A DNA stretch of 64,000 bases, taken from positions 117,323 to 181,322 of the forward strand of contig JBLNDJ010000058.1 of NCBI GenBank assembly GCA_050261515.1, written 5' to 3'. This stretch comes from JBLNDJ01 sp050261515 (GTDB lineage Bacteria; Acidobacteriota; Terriglobia; Bryobacterales; Bryobacteraceae). The notes under the pieces were generated by a model. That model did not search any database, was not told the DNA's origin, and saw nothing but the letters and a program-made list of their open reading frames with translations. The position numbers and the translations under genes were made by a program. Below, in pieces: positions 23,975 through 34,622 of this stretch. How positions within the stretch are numbered: position 1 is the first letter of the stretch; every line of letters begins with the position of its first letter.

Positions 23975-25299
23975 TGGATCGCCATCCTTTTCTGCATCTG
24001 CTCGAGCGAGACGCCCTTGGTTTCGGGATAGAAGAACAGTACGACGAAGAACTGCACAGCCATCATAGCCGCGAAAAACATGAACGGGTAGGCGCCGGAG
24101 CTTTGGGCCAGCATGGGGAATGTGAACGAGATGGCGGCGTTCATGATCCAGTGCGTGAAGCTGCCGAGACTCTGGCCGCGGGCGCGGACGCGGTTGGGGA
24201 AGACTTCGCTGAGGTAGACCCAGATGACCGCGCCCTGCGAGAAGGCGAAGAAGGCGATGTAGCCGACCAGCAGCCAGACGAGCATCTCGCCGTGGCTTCC
24301 GGTGAAGAAGATATAGGAGACGCCGGCGAGCGCGGCGGCCGTCCCGACCGAGCCGATGAGCAGGAGTTTCTTCCGGCCGAAGCGGTCGATCACCGACATG
24401 GCGATGATGGTGGCGGCGAGGTTCGTGGCTCCGATCGCCACGGCCTGTAAGTCGGCCGACATCTTGCTGAAGCCCGCGCGGGCGAAGATGTCGTTCAGGT
24501 AATAGAGGATCGCGTTGATGCCGGAGAGCTGGTTGAACATCGCGATCGAGACGGCGAGGAAAATCGGGAAAGCGTAGGTGCGCGAGAAGAGCGATTCGTG
24601 GGCGTGGCCGTGTTCGGCGTCGATCGATTCGACGATCTCGGCAAGGTCGCGCTCGACGTTTTCTTCGCCGGTCATGCGAAGCACTTCGCGGGCTTCGGCG
24701 AGGCGGCTCTTGCCGGCGAGCCAGCGCGGGCTGCGAGGAATCGAGAACAGCATGAGGAGGAACAGCAGCGCTGGAATGCCCGAGACGCCGAGTTTCCAGC
24801 GCCATTCGAGATCGCCGAACCCGGCGGTTCCAATGACGTAGTTCGAAAAGTACGCCATCAGGATTCCGAAGACGACATTGAACTGGAAGAAGCCGACCAG
24901 GCGGCCGCGCCACTTGGCGGGGGCGATTTCGGCAATGTACATGGGGCCGAGCACGGAGGAGCCGCCGATGCCGAGGCCTCCGATGAAGCGGAAGAAGACG
25001 AGCGAGTACCAGTCCCAGGCGAAGGCGCAGCCGAGGGCGGAGGCGAGGTAAAGGACCGCCATCAGGCGCAGGCTGTCGCGGCGGCCGATGCGGTCCCCGG
25101 GGATGCCCGCCAGCATGGCGCCGAGCACGGTGCCGATGAGGGCGCTTGCGACGGTGAAGCCGAGCGAGGTGGGCGAGAGCCCGTAGGCGGCGGTGAGGGC
25201 CGTGGTGGTGCCCGCGATGACGGCCGTGTCGAATCCGAACAGCAAGCCGCCAAGCGCGGCGACGACGGTGCTCTTCAACAGGTACGCGTTCAGCTTCAT
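23971..25299 (-). CDS. MFS sugar porter (XylE/GLUT family)
   Basis: A 442-aa sugar porter with the classic motifs GLLFGFDTAVIAG (helix 1), GDRIGRRDSL (loop 2-3), RFIGGLGIGGSSVLGPMYIAEIAPAKWRG (helix 4 and following loop), PRSPRWLA, FNQLSGINAILYYLNDIF (helix 7, sugar binding) and FYPETKGVSLEQM (C-terminal PETKG). It would import a hexose or pentose with a proton. First gene of the three-gene sugar operon; the CACAAT hexamer ends 5 nt before the ATG. Confidence 0.92.
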   Translation of the reverse strand: MKLNAYLLKSTVVAALGGLLFGFDTAVIAGTTTALTAAYGLSPTSLGFTVASALIGTVLGAMLAGIPGDRIGRRDSLRLMAVLYLASALGCAFAWDWYSLVFFRFIGGLGIGGSSVLGPMYIAEIAPAKWRGRLVGFFQFNVVFGILMAYFSNYVIGTAGFGDLEWRWKLGVSGIPALLFLLMLFSIPRSPRWLAGKSRLAEAREVLRMTGEENVERDLAEIVESIDAEHGHAHESLFSRTYAFPIFLAVSIAMFNQLSGINAILYYLNDIFARAGFSKMSADLQAVAIGATNLAATIIAMSVIDRFGRKKLLLIGSVGTAAALAGVSYIFFTGSHGEMLVWLLVGYIAFFAFSQGAVIWVYLSEVFPNRVRARGQSLGSFTHWIMNAAISFTFPMLAQSSGAYPFMFFAAMMAVQFFVVLFFYPETKGVSLEQMQKRMAIQ

Positions 25300-25304
25300 A
25301 CTCG

Positions 25305-25310
25305 ATTGTG
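25305..25310 (-). promoter_or_regulatory. -10 element of the sugar operon
   Basis: CACAAT on the minus strand, 5 nt before the ATG at 25299. Confidence 0.35.
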
Positions 25311-25432
25311 TCTCCAGAGGCCGGAGAAGCTATCATAGAGCAACCGGGTGTCTCAAGGCACAAGGCCGCGGATTCGCGGTAGATTGAGTGTTTCTAATCG
25401 CTGTACCCTTGCGAGCCGGACTACACGTCTTC

Positions 25433-25438
25433 TAAGAT
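25433..25438 (+). promoter_or_regulatory. -10 element of the barrel-like protein gene
   Basis: TAAGAT, 8 nt before the ATG at 25447. Confidence 0.35.
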
Positions 25439-25446
25439 CCTTCAAG

Positions 25447-26271
25447 ATGAGAAAACAAGTTATCGTCGCCCTTACGCTGATGTGCGGCAGCGCGCTTTTT
25501 GGCCAGGCGCCCGCGCCAGCGCCCGCTCCGGCCGGCGCTAATGCTCCCGCTGCCCAGGCCCCTGCGCCCCAATCCCCCGCCCCCGAGGAACTGAAGGCCG
25601 AGACATACGTGCGGCGCGTTTCGGTGGGCGCGACGCTGAGCGTCCTGGGACTGACACAGTTCAAGCCGAACACGATCAACCCGATCACGGAGAACCCGCA
25701 CGTGGACGCGCTGTACTCGACCACCAACGCGTCACCGCGGATCGGGTGGGGCGGCACGGCGCAGGTGCTGATCACGGACCGGTTCGCGGTGAACGCAAGC
25801 ATCCTGGTGCGCCACACCGGCTACCAGATGAACAGCGATATCATCTCGGGCACGGACGTCGCCTCGACGCCTGAAGACGAACGGGTGTTTACGGTCGCGA
25901 ACGAGGATACGCGTGCCCGGCTGTACGACCTCCCGGTGGTGCTGCGGTTCTACGGCAAGGACCGCTACGAGCCAGGCCCGCGCTGGTTCGTCGAAGGCGG
26001 CGCGGCGTTCCGCCGCGTTTCGCACTGGCGGTCGACGACCGTCACCACGGTGGGGTCGGGATCGCCCACCTACGACTACACGCCGACGGAGCCGGCGCAC
26101 AAGAACGTGCGCGGCATGGTAGCCGGGTTCGGCGTGCAGTTCATCGACCCGGTGGGGATTCGCGTGGTGCCGGAAGTGCGGTACACGCGGTGGCTGGCCT
26201 CGACGTTCGATTCGCTTTCGACGAAGAGCCGGCGGGACGAGATCGCGGCGATGTTTTCGTTGACGTTCTGA
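25447..26271 (+). CDS. predicted outer-membrane beta-barrel protein, hypothetical
   Basis: A 274-aa exported protein. A signal peptide (MRKQVIVALTLMCGSALFGQ) precedes a Pro/Ala-rich linker (about 21-46) and then alternating beta strands (VRRVSVGATLSVLGL, RFAVNASILVRHTGYQM, ARLYDLPVVLRFYG, PRWFVEGGAAFRRVSHW), ending IAAMFSLTF with a terminal Phe. This is the outline of small OmpA/OmpW-like barrels. No family can be named with confidence and the neighbours give no further clue. Confidence 0.65.
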   Translation: MRKQVIVALTLMCGSALFGQAPAPAPAPAGANAPAAQAPAPQSPAPEELKAETYVRRVSVGATLSVLGLTQFKPNTINPITENPHVDALYSTTNASPRIGWGGTAQVLITDRFAVNASILVRHTGYQMNSDIISGTDVASTPEDERVFTVANEDTRARLYDLPVVLRFYGKDRYEPGPRWFVEGGAAFRRVSHWRSTTVTTVGSGSPTYDYTPTEPAHKNVRGMVAGFGVQFIDPVGIRVVPEVRYTRWLASTFDSLSTKSRRDEIAAMFSLTF

Positions 26272-26384
26272 GAAACGTCGTCGGAACTGTCGGATTCTGT
26301 CCGATCGCGCGGCATGGGTTGCGCTGTAAGTGCTCCCGGAAGTGCAGGCAGCGGCGGCGACAAATCTATCTTCCAGTTCGGTGA

Positions 26385-26390
26385 TAGAAT
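26385..26390 (+). promoter_or_regulatory. -10 element of the Cys-rich protein gene
   Basis: TAGAAT, 8 nt before the ATG at 26399. Confidence 0.35.
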
Positions 26391-26398
26391 TCTTGCCC

Positions 26399-27082
26399 AT
26401 GAACAACGCGCGCCGGGGAATTGTGTTGCTGCCGATCCTCCTTGTAGCCGGGGCTCTCCTGCTGCTGCTCGGCGGGCTGGCGCTTTGGAGACAGATGTCG
26501 AAGTCCGTCGAAGCCGTGCCGGCGCAGGCGTGCACATGCGACGATAGCGCGGACATTCAGAACCGGCTGGCGGAGGCGAAGGCCGCCATCGGGGAGTATC
26601 AGACTGCGATCGGAGAGTTCGCGGCGCGGCCGGATACGAAGTACAGCGATGCTTTGTATCAGGCGGAACAGGAAAATGTGCAGTTAGCCATCAATGCGGC
26701 TACGCGGCGCGGGACAAACAAGGTTTCGGGCGATACGCGCACGGATTGCACGACGATTGTGAAGGCCGCTACCGCTTGCATGAAGGCGTCCGGGCAGACG
26801 CATGAAAACGTGCACGCCAGTTCGTGCAACGCGATGAAGGCGGCCGGGCGCGCGTATCGGGGCTCGATGACAATTATCGAGGCTTGGAAGGAAGAGATCT
26901 CGGGATACACGGCCGAGATCGCTTATCTCAACAGGAATCTGGCGGGTATCAAGAGCGCTAACTGCTGGACGTGCGACGTGGATGGGAAGTCGTACGCGGT
27001 GCGGTCCGATTGCGAACGCGGGTGCCGTCCGACGCTGGGTTCGACGATTAAGCTTGGGTTGCGGTGCACACAGGCTAAGTAG
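26399..27082 (+). CDS. membrane-anchored Cys-rich protein, hypothetical
   Basis: A 227-aa protein not recognised. One N-terminal helix (residues 9-29) after NNARR anchors a periplasmic domain with ten Cys, including CTC (45-47), CWTC and a terminal C-x3-C, suggesting disulfides or metal binding. The segment after the helix looks alpha-helical and partly coiled (IQNRLAEAKAAIGEYQTAIGEF). It is more A/T-rich in third codon positions than nearby genes. It stands alone, ending 1 nt before the convergent DUF885 gene. Confidence 0.5.
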   Translation: MNNARRGIVLLPILLVAGALLLLLGGLALWRQMSKSVEAVPAQACTCDDSADIQNRLAEAKAAIGEYQTAIGEFAARPDTKYSDALYQAEQENVQLAINAATRRGTNKVSGDTRTDCTTIVKAATACMKASGQTHENVHASSCNAMKAAGRAYRGSMTIIEAWKEEISGYTAEIAYLNRNLAGIKSANCWTCDVDGKSYAVRSDCERGCRPTLGSTIKLGLRCTQAK

Positions 27083-27083
27083 A

Positions 27084-28781
27084 TTACAAGCCCGGGGATG
27101 CCGCGCCTCCAAGGAGAATGCGGCGGATCAGGGGGATGGGGAGTCCGCCCTGCTTCACGAAATCGTTGTGGAACTGCTCGAGCGTATAAGATGCGCCGCG
27201 GGCCTTCTGGTAATCCGCCCGCAGTTTGTAGATTTCGAGCTTGCCCAGGGTGTAGTAGAGGTAAGTCGGGTCGAAGGTTCCCCGGCGGGCTTCTTCGAAT
27301 CCGACTTGGGGCTCGCGGAAGCCGCGCTCTTCGAAGACCTTCGCTCCTTCGGCTACCGTCATTCCGGCGGTGTGGAGCTTGATGCCGACGACATAACGGC
27401 AGTCGCGCAGGAGCGCTTCGTGCAACTGGCCGAGGCGGATCTTCGGGTCTCCGTTGCCATAACCTTCATCGACCATCATCTGCTCGGCGTAGTGCGCCCA
27501 GCCTTCGGCGTTGGTGCTGCAAAAGGCGAGCTTGCGGGTTTTGGTCGGGAACTGTTTGGCATAGAGGAACTGCGTGTAGTGGCCGGGGAAGGCTTCGTGA
27601 ATGGTGATGAGCGCGAGGCCGCTGCGGTTGAACGAGCGCAGGTGCTCCTCTTTCTGGGCGGGCGTCCAGGATTCGTCGGGCGGCGTGACGTAGTAGAACG
27701 CTTCGGTGGCGCGGGTTTCATACGCTCCGGGCGTGTCCATGGAGGCGAAGCTGCCGGCGCGGGCGTAGGGGGGCGTCTCTTCGATGGTCGGGCGCACCTC
27801 GGAGGGGATGGTCACGATGCGGCGATCGATCAGGAAACGGCGCGTGCTTTCGATGGTTTCGCGTGTGAAAGGGACGAGGTTCGCGGCGGTGGGGTGGTCC
27901 TTCGAGATGAGATCGACGACTTCGAGCGGCGACTTATTCGGATCGATCCGGCGGGCGGTCTCGATGAACGCCTGGCGGTCCTTCTCGAGGTTGGCCTCGC
28001 CGATGGCGAGGAGGCGGTCGAGCGGGATATCGACCATGTCGTCGTAGAGGAGCTTGCGGCGGTAGTTTTCGGCCCCGATCGCGTAGGTTCCCTTTGAGCG
28101 GGGAAGCAGGTCGGATTTGAGCCAGGCAACGGCGTTCTCCATGGCTGCCGCGGCCGCGGTGTTGGCGCGCTCGAAATCCGCGCGCAAGGCGCCGTCCGGG
28201 CCGGCCGCGCCCCGTCCCCATTCCGCCACGGCTCCGCGCAGGTAGCCGGCGGTGCCGGAAGCGATTTCGATCGCAAGGCTGGTGAACTCCTTCGGCGGAT
28301 TCTCGATGTTCGCGCGCATGGCGGCGACCAGAGCGGGGACGGCCTTTAGACGCGCTGTTGCCGAGCGAAGGCGTTCGGGCGCGGGCGCGAAGTTGCGCTT
28401 CATGAGGCCGTCGATGGCGGCGCCGGGAACCTGGACGTACAGCATGGGGTTGGTGCGCCAGAGCTTTAGGGTTTCCAGATCGAGCAGCTCGGAGCGGATC
28501 TGGCCGTCGAGGAATTCCGCGTCGATGGCGTCGGCAGGCGGTAGCGCGGCGGCGCGCAGCGCGGCGAGCCGCGTCTGCTGCCGCTTGAGTGTGGCGATGC
28601 GCTTCTGGATGGCGGGGGCGGAGAGGTCGCCGAGATGCGCGTCGTATTGGTGGAAGCCCGAGGCTGTGGCGTCGGCGGGCCTGAACTCGAAGCGGGCATC
28701 GAAGTAATCGTCTACGAATTTCGAGAAGTCGGAAGCGGCAGCAATGGTCACGGAGACTAGCGCAAGCAGAAGTGGGCGCAC
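27084..28781 (-). CDS. DUF885 family protein (putative metallo-carboxypeptidase)
   Basis: A 565-aa exported protein. A GTG start at 28781 gives a proper signal peptide (VRPLLLALVSVTIAAAS); reading further upstream only adds a basic non-signal stretch. DUF885 landmarks are FDYFDARFEFRP-type opening, the metal-site motif HEAFPGHY, CSTNAEGWAHYAEQMM and LRDCRYVVGIKLHTAGMT. The family resembles thermolysin-like and M32-like carboxypeptidases, with HExxxH plus a downstream Glu as zinc ligands. It follows the oxidase genes by 8 nt but has its own possible -10 (GATGAT, 6 nt upstream); a link to respiration is not implied. Confidence 0.82.
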   Translation of the reverse strand: MRPLLLALVSVTIAAASDFSKFVDDYFDARFEFRPADATASGFHQYDAHLGDLSAPAIQKRIATLKRQQTRLAALRAAALPPADAIDAEFLDGQIRSELLDLETLKLWRTNPMLYVQVPGAAIDGLMKRNFAPAPERLRSATARLKAVPALVAAMRANIENPPKEFTSLAIEIASGTAGYLRGAVAEWGRGAAGPDGALRADFERANTAAAAAMENAVAWLKSDLLPRSKGTYAIGAENYRRKLLYDDMVDIPLDRLLAIGEANLEKDRQAFIETARRIDPNKSPLEVVDLISKDHPTAANLVPFTRETIESTRRFLIDRRIVTIPSEVRPTIEETPPYARAGSFASMDTPGAYETRATEAFYYVTPPDESWTPAQKEEHLRSFNRSGLALITIHEAFPGHYTQFLYAKQFPTKTRKLAFCSTNAEGWAHYAEQMMVDEGYGNGDPKIRLGQLHEALLRDCRYVVGIKLHTAGMTVAEGAKVFEERGFREPQVGFEEARRGTFDPTYLYYTLGKLEIYKLRADYQKARGASYTLEQFHNDFVKQGGLPIPLIRRILLGGAASPGL

Positions 28782-28788
28782 ACTGCGA

Positions 28789-29136
28789 TCATCGCACAGG
28801 CGCTTGGGCGGGGGCCGCGGCGGCCGCGGGGACCGTAGCGAACGCCGCGCGCGAGGGGCGCACGCGGACGCGCGCATCCGTGTCGAGAATCGAGAACATC
28901 AGGAAGACGCCCAGCATCGCCACTCCGCTGAGCAGGATGATGGCGCTCATCGGCTTGTCGTGGCGCAGGTGCATGAAGTAGAGCGCCACGAGCGACGCTT
29001 TGACGCTCGCGATGGCGAGCGCGATCACGACGTTGCCCGCGCCGAAGTTGACGCCCGCGGCGAGTACGGTCACCACCGTCAGAACAAGCAACGCGCCCAG
29101 GATTTTTTTGTAGATGGCCGGCGATGTCGATTCCAT
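28789..29136 (-). CDS. ctaF: cytochrome c oxidase subunit IV
   Basis: A 115-aa inner-membrane protein with three helices (about 10-30, 37-56 and 63-84), the conserved KASLVALYFMHLRHDKP loop of the CyoD/CtaF family and an Ala/Pro tail. It is the small accessory subunit of the heme-copper oxidase and helps assembly around copper B. It is the last gene of the oxidase block, 9 nt after subunit III. Confidence 0.85.
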   Translation of the reverse strand: MESTSPAIYKKILGALLVLTVVTVLAAGVNFGAGNVVIALAIASVKASLVALYFMHLRHDKPMSAIILLSGVAMLGVFLMFSILDTDARVRVRPSRAAFATVPAAAAAPAQAPVR

Positions 29137-29145
29137 GAGTGCCTC

Positions 29146-29783
29146 CTATGCGATCAGATACAGCAGCGGGAACAGGTAGATCCAGATCATGTCTACCAGG
29201 TGCCAGTAGAGGCCGACCAGATCGACGGGCGCGTAGTATTTGCGCGAAAAGTCGCCGCGGATGGCGCGGCGCAGCACCCAGGCGATGGCTCCGATGCCGC
29301 CCAGGATGTGGAGGCCGTGCAGTCCGGTCATCATGAAATAGAAGCTGAAGAACATGAACTGGCCGGGGACTGCGTCGCCCTGGTGATGGTAGAAACGGCC
29401 GGGGAGCAGGCCTTCGTGGAACTTGTGCGAGTACTCGAAGTACTTGATGCCGAGGAAGGCGCAGGCGAACAGGATGGTAAGAACGAGATAGACGATCACC
29501 TTCTTGCGCTTCTCGTTTTGCGCGCTCCAGACGGCCATGACCATGGTGTAGCTGGAGCAGAGCAGGACGAGGGTGTTGACGAAGCCGAGCGTGCGGTCGA
29601 GATGGTGATGCGCGGCGACGAAGGCTTCGCGGTGCGCGGACTGCATGATGGCGAAGCCCACGAAAAGGCCTCCAAACAGGAGGATTTCGGTGACCAGGAA
29701 AAGCCACATGCCGATCTTGCCGGCGTCGGATTGTTGCTCGGCGGTGGTGAAGTGGTGCTGGAGATAGGGTTCGGCGGCGGCGC

Positions 29784-29787
<4 letters not shown>
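29146..29787 (-). CDS. ctaE: cytochrome c oxidase subunit III
   Basis: A 213-aa protein with five helices, one of the usual lengths for bacterial subunit III. Family motifs are KIGMWLFLVTEILLFGGLF, HHHLDRTLGFVNTLVLL, HKFHEGLLPG and MTGLHGLHILGG, ending YWHLVDMIWIYLFPLLYL. It stabilises the proton-pumping core. ATG 29787 overlaps the subunit I stop by 4 nt. Confidence 0.93.
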
Positions 29788-31399
<1,612 letters not shown>

Positions 31400-31400
<1 letters not shown>

Positions 31401-32344
31401 CACTTCTGCTCCTTGATGAATTCGACCAGCGCGTTGATCTCGCGCTCGCGCAGCATGCCCTGGAAGGTCGGCATGACGGGCTGGAAGCCCGCGACGACCT
31501 TGGCCTGCGGTTGAAGGATCGATTCGCGGATGTAGTTCTCGTCGGCCAGGACGGACTTGCCGTCCGCCAGTCGCACCTCGTGTCCAAAGACGCCTTTGAA
31601 GCTCGGCCCCTCGGCGCGCGAGCCGTCGAGCGAGTGGCAGGTCTCGCAGCCGCGGCTCTGGTAGAGCATTGCGCCGAACTGGGCAAGCGGCATGTTCTTG
31701 CCCGCGTCGCCTCCGTTCTCGAGCCAGTCCCTGTACTTCGCTTCGTCGTCCACGAAGATCTTGCCGCCCATGTCTGAGTGGCCGCGTCCGCAGTATTCGG
31801 CGCACAGAAGGCGGTGCATGCCGGGCTCGGTGGCGTCGAACCAGAGCGTGGTGTAGCGGTTCGGCACGACGTCCTGCTTGATGCGGAAGGTGGGGACGTA
31901 GAAGCTGTGGATGACGTCCTCCGAGTTCATGACGAGCTTGACGGGCTTGCCGAGCGGGACGTGCATTTCGTTGAGCGAGCGCGTGCCGTCGGGATATTCG
32001 AAGACCCAGACCCATTTCTTGGCGGAGACCTGAATTTCCAGCGCGTCGGCCGGTGCGACCTGCGCTTCCATGTAGCTGCGGAAGCCCCAGAAGAAGATGA
32101 CGATGACGAGGGCGAGCGGGATGACGGTCCAGACGACTTCGAGCGCCGTGTTGTGCGAGATGTCGGGCGTGAGGCCGCCGGCGGCGCGGCGCCGGTACTT
32201 CAGCACGAACACGGCGATGAGACCCGCGACGAGCAGGAAGAAGAAGATGGTTACCCAGATGAGGAACAGGTAAAGGCTGTCCACCTGTCCGGCATAGGCT
32301 GTGCCCTGGACGGGCACGATGATGGAGCGGATCCAAGCGTTCAT
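31400..32344 (-). CDS. ctaC: cytochrome c oxidase subunit II with fused cytochrome c domain
   Basis: A 314-aa subunit with two N-terminal helices (about 24-46 and 68-87), a cupredoxin domain holding the dinuclear CuA site (CAEYCGRGHSDM: two Cys, His and Met), and a C-terminal cytochrome c domain with CETCH and the distal Met in PVMPTFQGM. The fusion makes this a caa3 oxidase that takes electrons directly through its own haem c. The start overlaps the SCO gene's stop. No lipobox is seen. Confidence 0.95.
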
Positions 32345-33153
32345 TGAGCGAGTGCCTCCCGTTCGCGCCGCCAGTAGCGGAGCAGGACGAGCATGATGAT
32401 CAGGACCGTGACGGCGCCGCCGGCGCGCATCAGGTTCGAGGCGAACAGGACGTAGCCGCGGGCTTGCGGGTCGTAGTGAAAGCAGTAGAGCAGCACGCGA
32501 TCGACGCTGAGGCCGAACTTCGATTCGGAGGCTTCGGCGAGGGCCAGGCGCAAGTCGCGAGGGTTGAATTTGATTCCGTACAGGTAGCGGGAGATTTTGC
32601 CTTCGGGCGTCAGCAGAGTGATGACGGCGGGGTGGGCGTACTGGCTCTGCTTCTCGTCGTAGCGGTAGTGAAAACCGACTTGGCCGGCCAGCTTCTTGAC
32701 GTTGCCTTGGTCGTCGGTGAGGAAGTGCCAGCCTGTGGTTTCGCGGCCGTAGTGCTCGAGGTAGACGGCGCGCTTCTGCTGGGCGAGGTTGAAGGTTTCC
32801 GACGGGTCGATGGAGATGGTGACGATTTCGAATTCTTTCCCGGGTGTGCCGGAGATCTGCTTCAGGGCGGCCGTCTGGCCATTCAGGATCATGTTGCAGA
32901 GCATCGGGCAGGAGTAGTAAACGAGGTTCAGAATGACGGGGCGGCCTTTGTGGAAGAACTGCTTGAGCGCGACGGGATAGCCGTTTTCACCGGTGAAGGT
33001 GAGGTTGAGGTCGATCTGCCGGTCGAGGTGTTCGTCTACACCGACGCCCTGGAGTTCGGGGGGCAGGGACTGGTCGGCTCTCAGCGCGAGGCTGAGGCAG
33101 AAAAGCACACCACAGAGACGCAGAGAACGCAGGGAAAAACTACTTCTTTGCAT
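32341..33153 (-). CDS. sco: SCO1/SenC family copper chaperone
   Basis: A 270-aa protein. A signal peptide with the SLRLCGVLF core precedes a thioredoxin-fold domain carrying the copper-binding Cys pair SCPMLCN, the conserved His in DEKQSQYAHPAVI and SIDPSETF, and a C-terminal helix (about 240-262) that anchors it in the membrane. SCO proteins load CuA in oxidase subunit II, whose gene follows immediately. The signal-peptide codons lie in an interspersed repeat shared with the LolA-like gene. It overlaps the upstream small gene by 14 nt. Confidence 0.92.
   Translation of the reverse strand: MQRSSFSLRSLRLCGVLFCLSLALRADQSLPPELQGVGVDEHLDRQIDLNLTFTGENGYPVALKQFFHKGRPVILNLVYYSCPMLCNMILNGQTAALKQISGTPGKEFEIVTISIDPSETFNLAQQKRAVYLEHYGRETTGWHFLTDDQGNVKKLAGQVGFHYRYDEKQSQYAHPAVITLLTPEGKISRYLYGIKFNPRDLRLALAEASESKFGLSVDRVLLYCFHYDPQARGYVLFASNLMRAGGAVTVLIIMLVLLRYWRREREALAQ
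33094..33125 (-). repeat. interspersed repeat copy 2, within the SCO signal-peptide coding region
   Basis: On the minus strand, 30 of 32 nt match 3660-3691. The copy here extends upstream with a second CTGCGTTCT unit, giving a fuller tandem CTCTGCGT-like repeat. Confidence 0.75.
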
Positions 33154-33445
33154 GGGCCTCCTCTACCACCAGGTCCATGGCTCTTTCGATGGGGAGGCGG
33201 ACCGTTCCCTTTGCGCGATCGATGTAGCGGTAAGAGTGAAGTTGCTCCGCTTCCCTCGCTCGCAGGGCTTTGAGATCTTCCGAGACGGGCTCCAGTTGTT
33301 TGACGAAGATTTGCTGGTCGCGGACGTGGTCGTAGTAAGTCTGGACGCCCAGGACCACGAGAACCAGCAGGACCATGATGGCTCCTCCGATGGCGGCGAT
33401 GAAGCCGGCTCTCGGTTCGGATCTTTCGAAGCCTTCAGAAGACAT
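33140..33445 (-). CDS. small single-helix membrane protein of the respiratory operon
   Basis: A 101-aa protein with one helix (about 13-35, GFIAAIGGAIMVLLVLVVLGV) and a charged cytoplasmic or periplasmic tail predicted to be helical (VKQLEPVSEDLKALRAREAEQLHSY). No family recognised. Its place between actF and SCO, with overlaps on both sides (11 and 14 nt), suggests an assembly or accessory subunit of the ACIII-caa3 supercomplex. Confidence 0.7.
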   Translation of the reverse strand: MSSEGFERSEPRAGFIAAIGGAIMVLLVLVVLGVQTYYDHVRDQQIFVKQLEPVSEDLKALRAREAEQLHSYRYIDRAKGTVRLPIERAMDLVVEEAHAKK

Positions 33446-34622
33446 TCGTGAACTCCAAAGATTTTTCGAAGCGGATATCGCCGGTGGGGGCGATGGCGTG
33501 CTGCCTCAACCGCTGCCAGAAGACCAGGCCCAGGGTGCCGCCTACGGCTGCCAGGGCGGCGAGGTCGATCCAGCTTGGCGTGGCCCCGTGTTTCGAGAAC
33601 ACGGGCATCGCGATCCAGTAGAGGTCGATGTAGTGCATCAGGACGATCCAGGCCGCTGCCGCTCCGAGCACGCTTAGACGGCGCTTGGCGGCTCTGGAGA
33701 CCAGCACCAGGAAGGGCGCCAGGAAGTGGCCCACGATCAGCAGGGCGGCCACGGCGCGCCAGCTTCCTGCCAGACGGTCGCGGAACCACACCGTCTCTTC
33801 CGGAAGGTTGGCGTACCAGATCAGCATGTATTGCGAGAAGGCGATGTAGGCCCAGAAGACGGTGAGGCCGAAGATCCACTTGCCGAGGTCGTGGTAGTGC
33901 TCGTGGTTGACGGAATAGCGCAGGACGCCCGCGCGGCGGAAGGCGAGGAGCATCAGCGTGAGCGCCGCGGTGAAGCCTAGCGCCGCACCCGAGTAGACGT
34001 AGATGCCGAACATGGTCGAGTACCAGTGCGGGTCGAGCGACATGAGCCAGTCGAAGGCGGCCAGGGCGACGGTGACGGTGAGGAGCAGCATGCCGGGGGC
34101 GCTCCAGCGTTCGGAGGAATGCGCGGCGGCGAGCGACGGGGCTTCATCGTGCGCGGCCGAGTTGCGGTGCAGCTTCCAGGCCCAGAAGATCCAGATGGCG
34201 AAGTAGACCGCGGCGCGGAGCAGGAAGAACTGCGGATTCAGGAACGCGGCTTTCCCTTGCAGGATGGGGTCGTGCGCGACGGCTTCCGGGCGCGCCCATT
34301 CGTAGAGCCGGCCCAGGTTGAACGCAATGGGCAGGAAAAGCACGGCGGCGGCCGGGACCGTCCAGGCGACGTTCTCAGCGATGCGGCGCATAGTGACGCT
34401 CCAGGCCGCGCCCGTCAAGTGCTGCAACATGACGAAGAACAGCGCGCCCAGAACGAGCGTGACGAAGAAGGCGTAGCCGGTCAGGTAGGACGCGGCGAAG
34501 CGCGTGGGGCCGGTGGCCCAGGCAAGCCCGGAGCCGGCCCATCCGGCGGCCGCGAGCGCCGCGAGCGCGAGGCGGCCCTTCGCGTGAACGCCGTCAGGCA
34601 GGGTGTAGGAATCGATGATCAT
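33435..34622 (-). CDS. actF: alternative complex III subunit F (quinol-binding membrane subunit)
   Basis: A 395-aa polytopic protein with about ten helices, resembling a second NrfD-like ACIII subunit. Landmarks are FFVMLQHLTGAAWSVTMRRIAENV, GKAAFLNPQFFLLRAAVYF, AAFDWLMSLDPHWYSTMFGIYVYSGA and WAYIAFSQYMLIWYANLPEETVWF. With ActC it forms the membrane part of the quinol:electron-acceptor oxidoreductase. The start overlaps the actE stop (ATGA). Confidence 0.92.
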   Translation of the reverse strand: MIIDSYTLPDGVHAKGRLALAALAAAGWAGSGLAWATGPTRFAASYLTGYAFFVTLVLGALFFVMLQHLTGAAWSVTMRRIAENVAWTVPAAAVLFLPIAFNLGRLYEWARPEAVAHDPILQGKAAFLNPQFFLLRAAVYFAIWIFWAWKLHRNSAAHDEAPSLAAAHSSERWSAPGMLLLTVTVALAAFDWLMSLDPHWYSTMFGIYVYSGAALGFTAALTLMLLAFRRAGVLRYSVNHEHYHDLGKWIFGLTVFWAYIAFSQYMLIWYANLPEETVWFRDRLAGSWRAVAALLIVGHFLAPFLVLVSRAAKRRLSVLGAAAAWIVLMHYIDLYWIAMPVFSKHGATPSWIDLAALAAVGGTLGLVFWQRLRQHAIAPTGDIRFEKSLEFTNVF

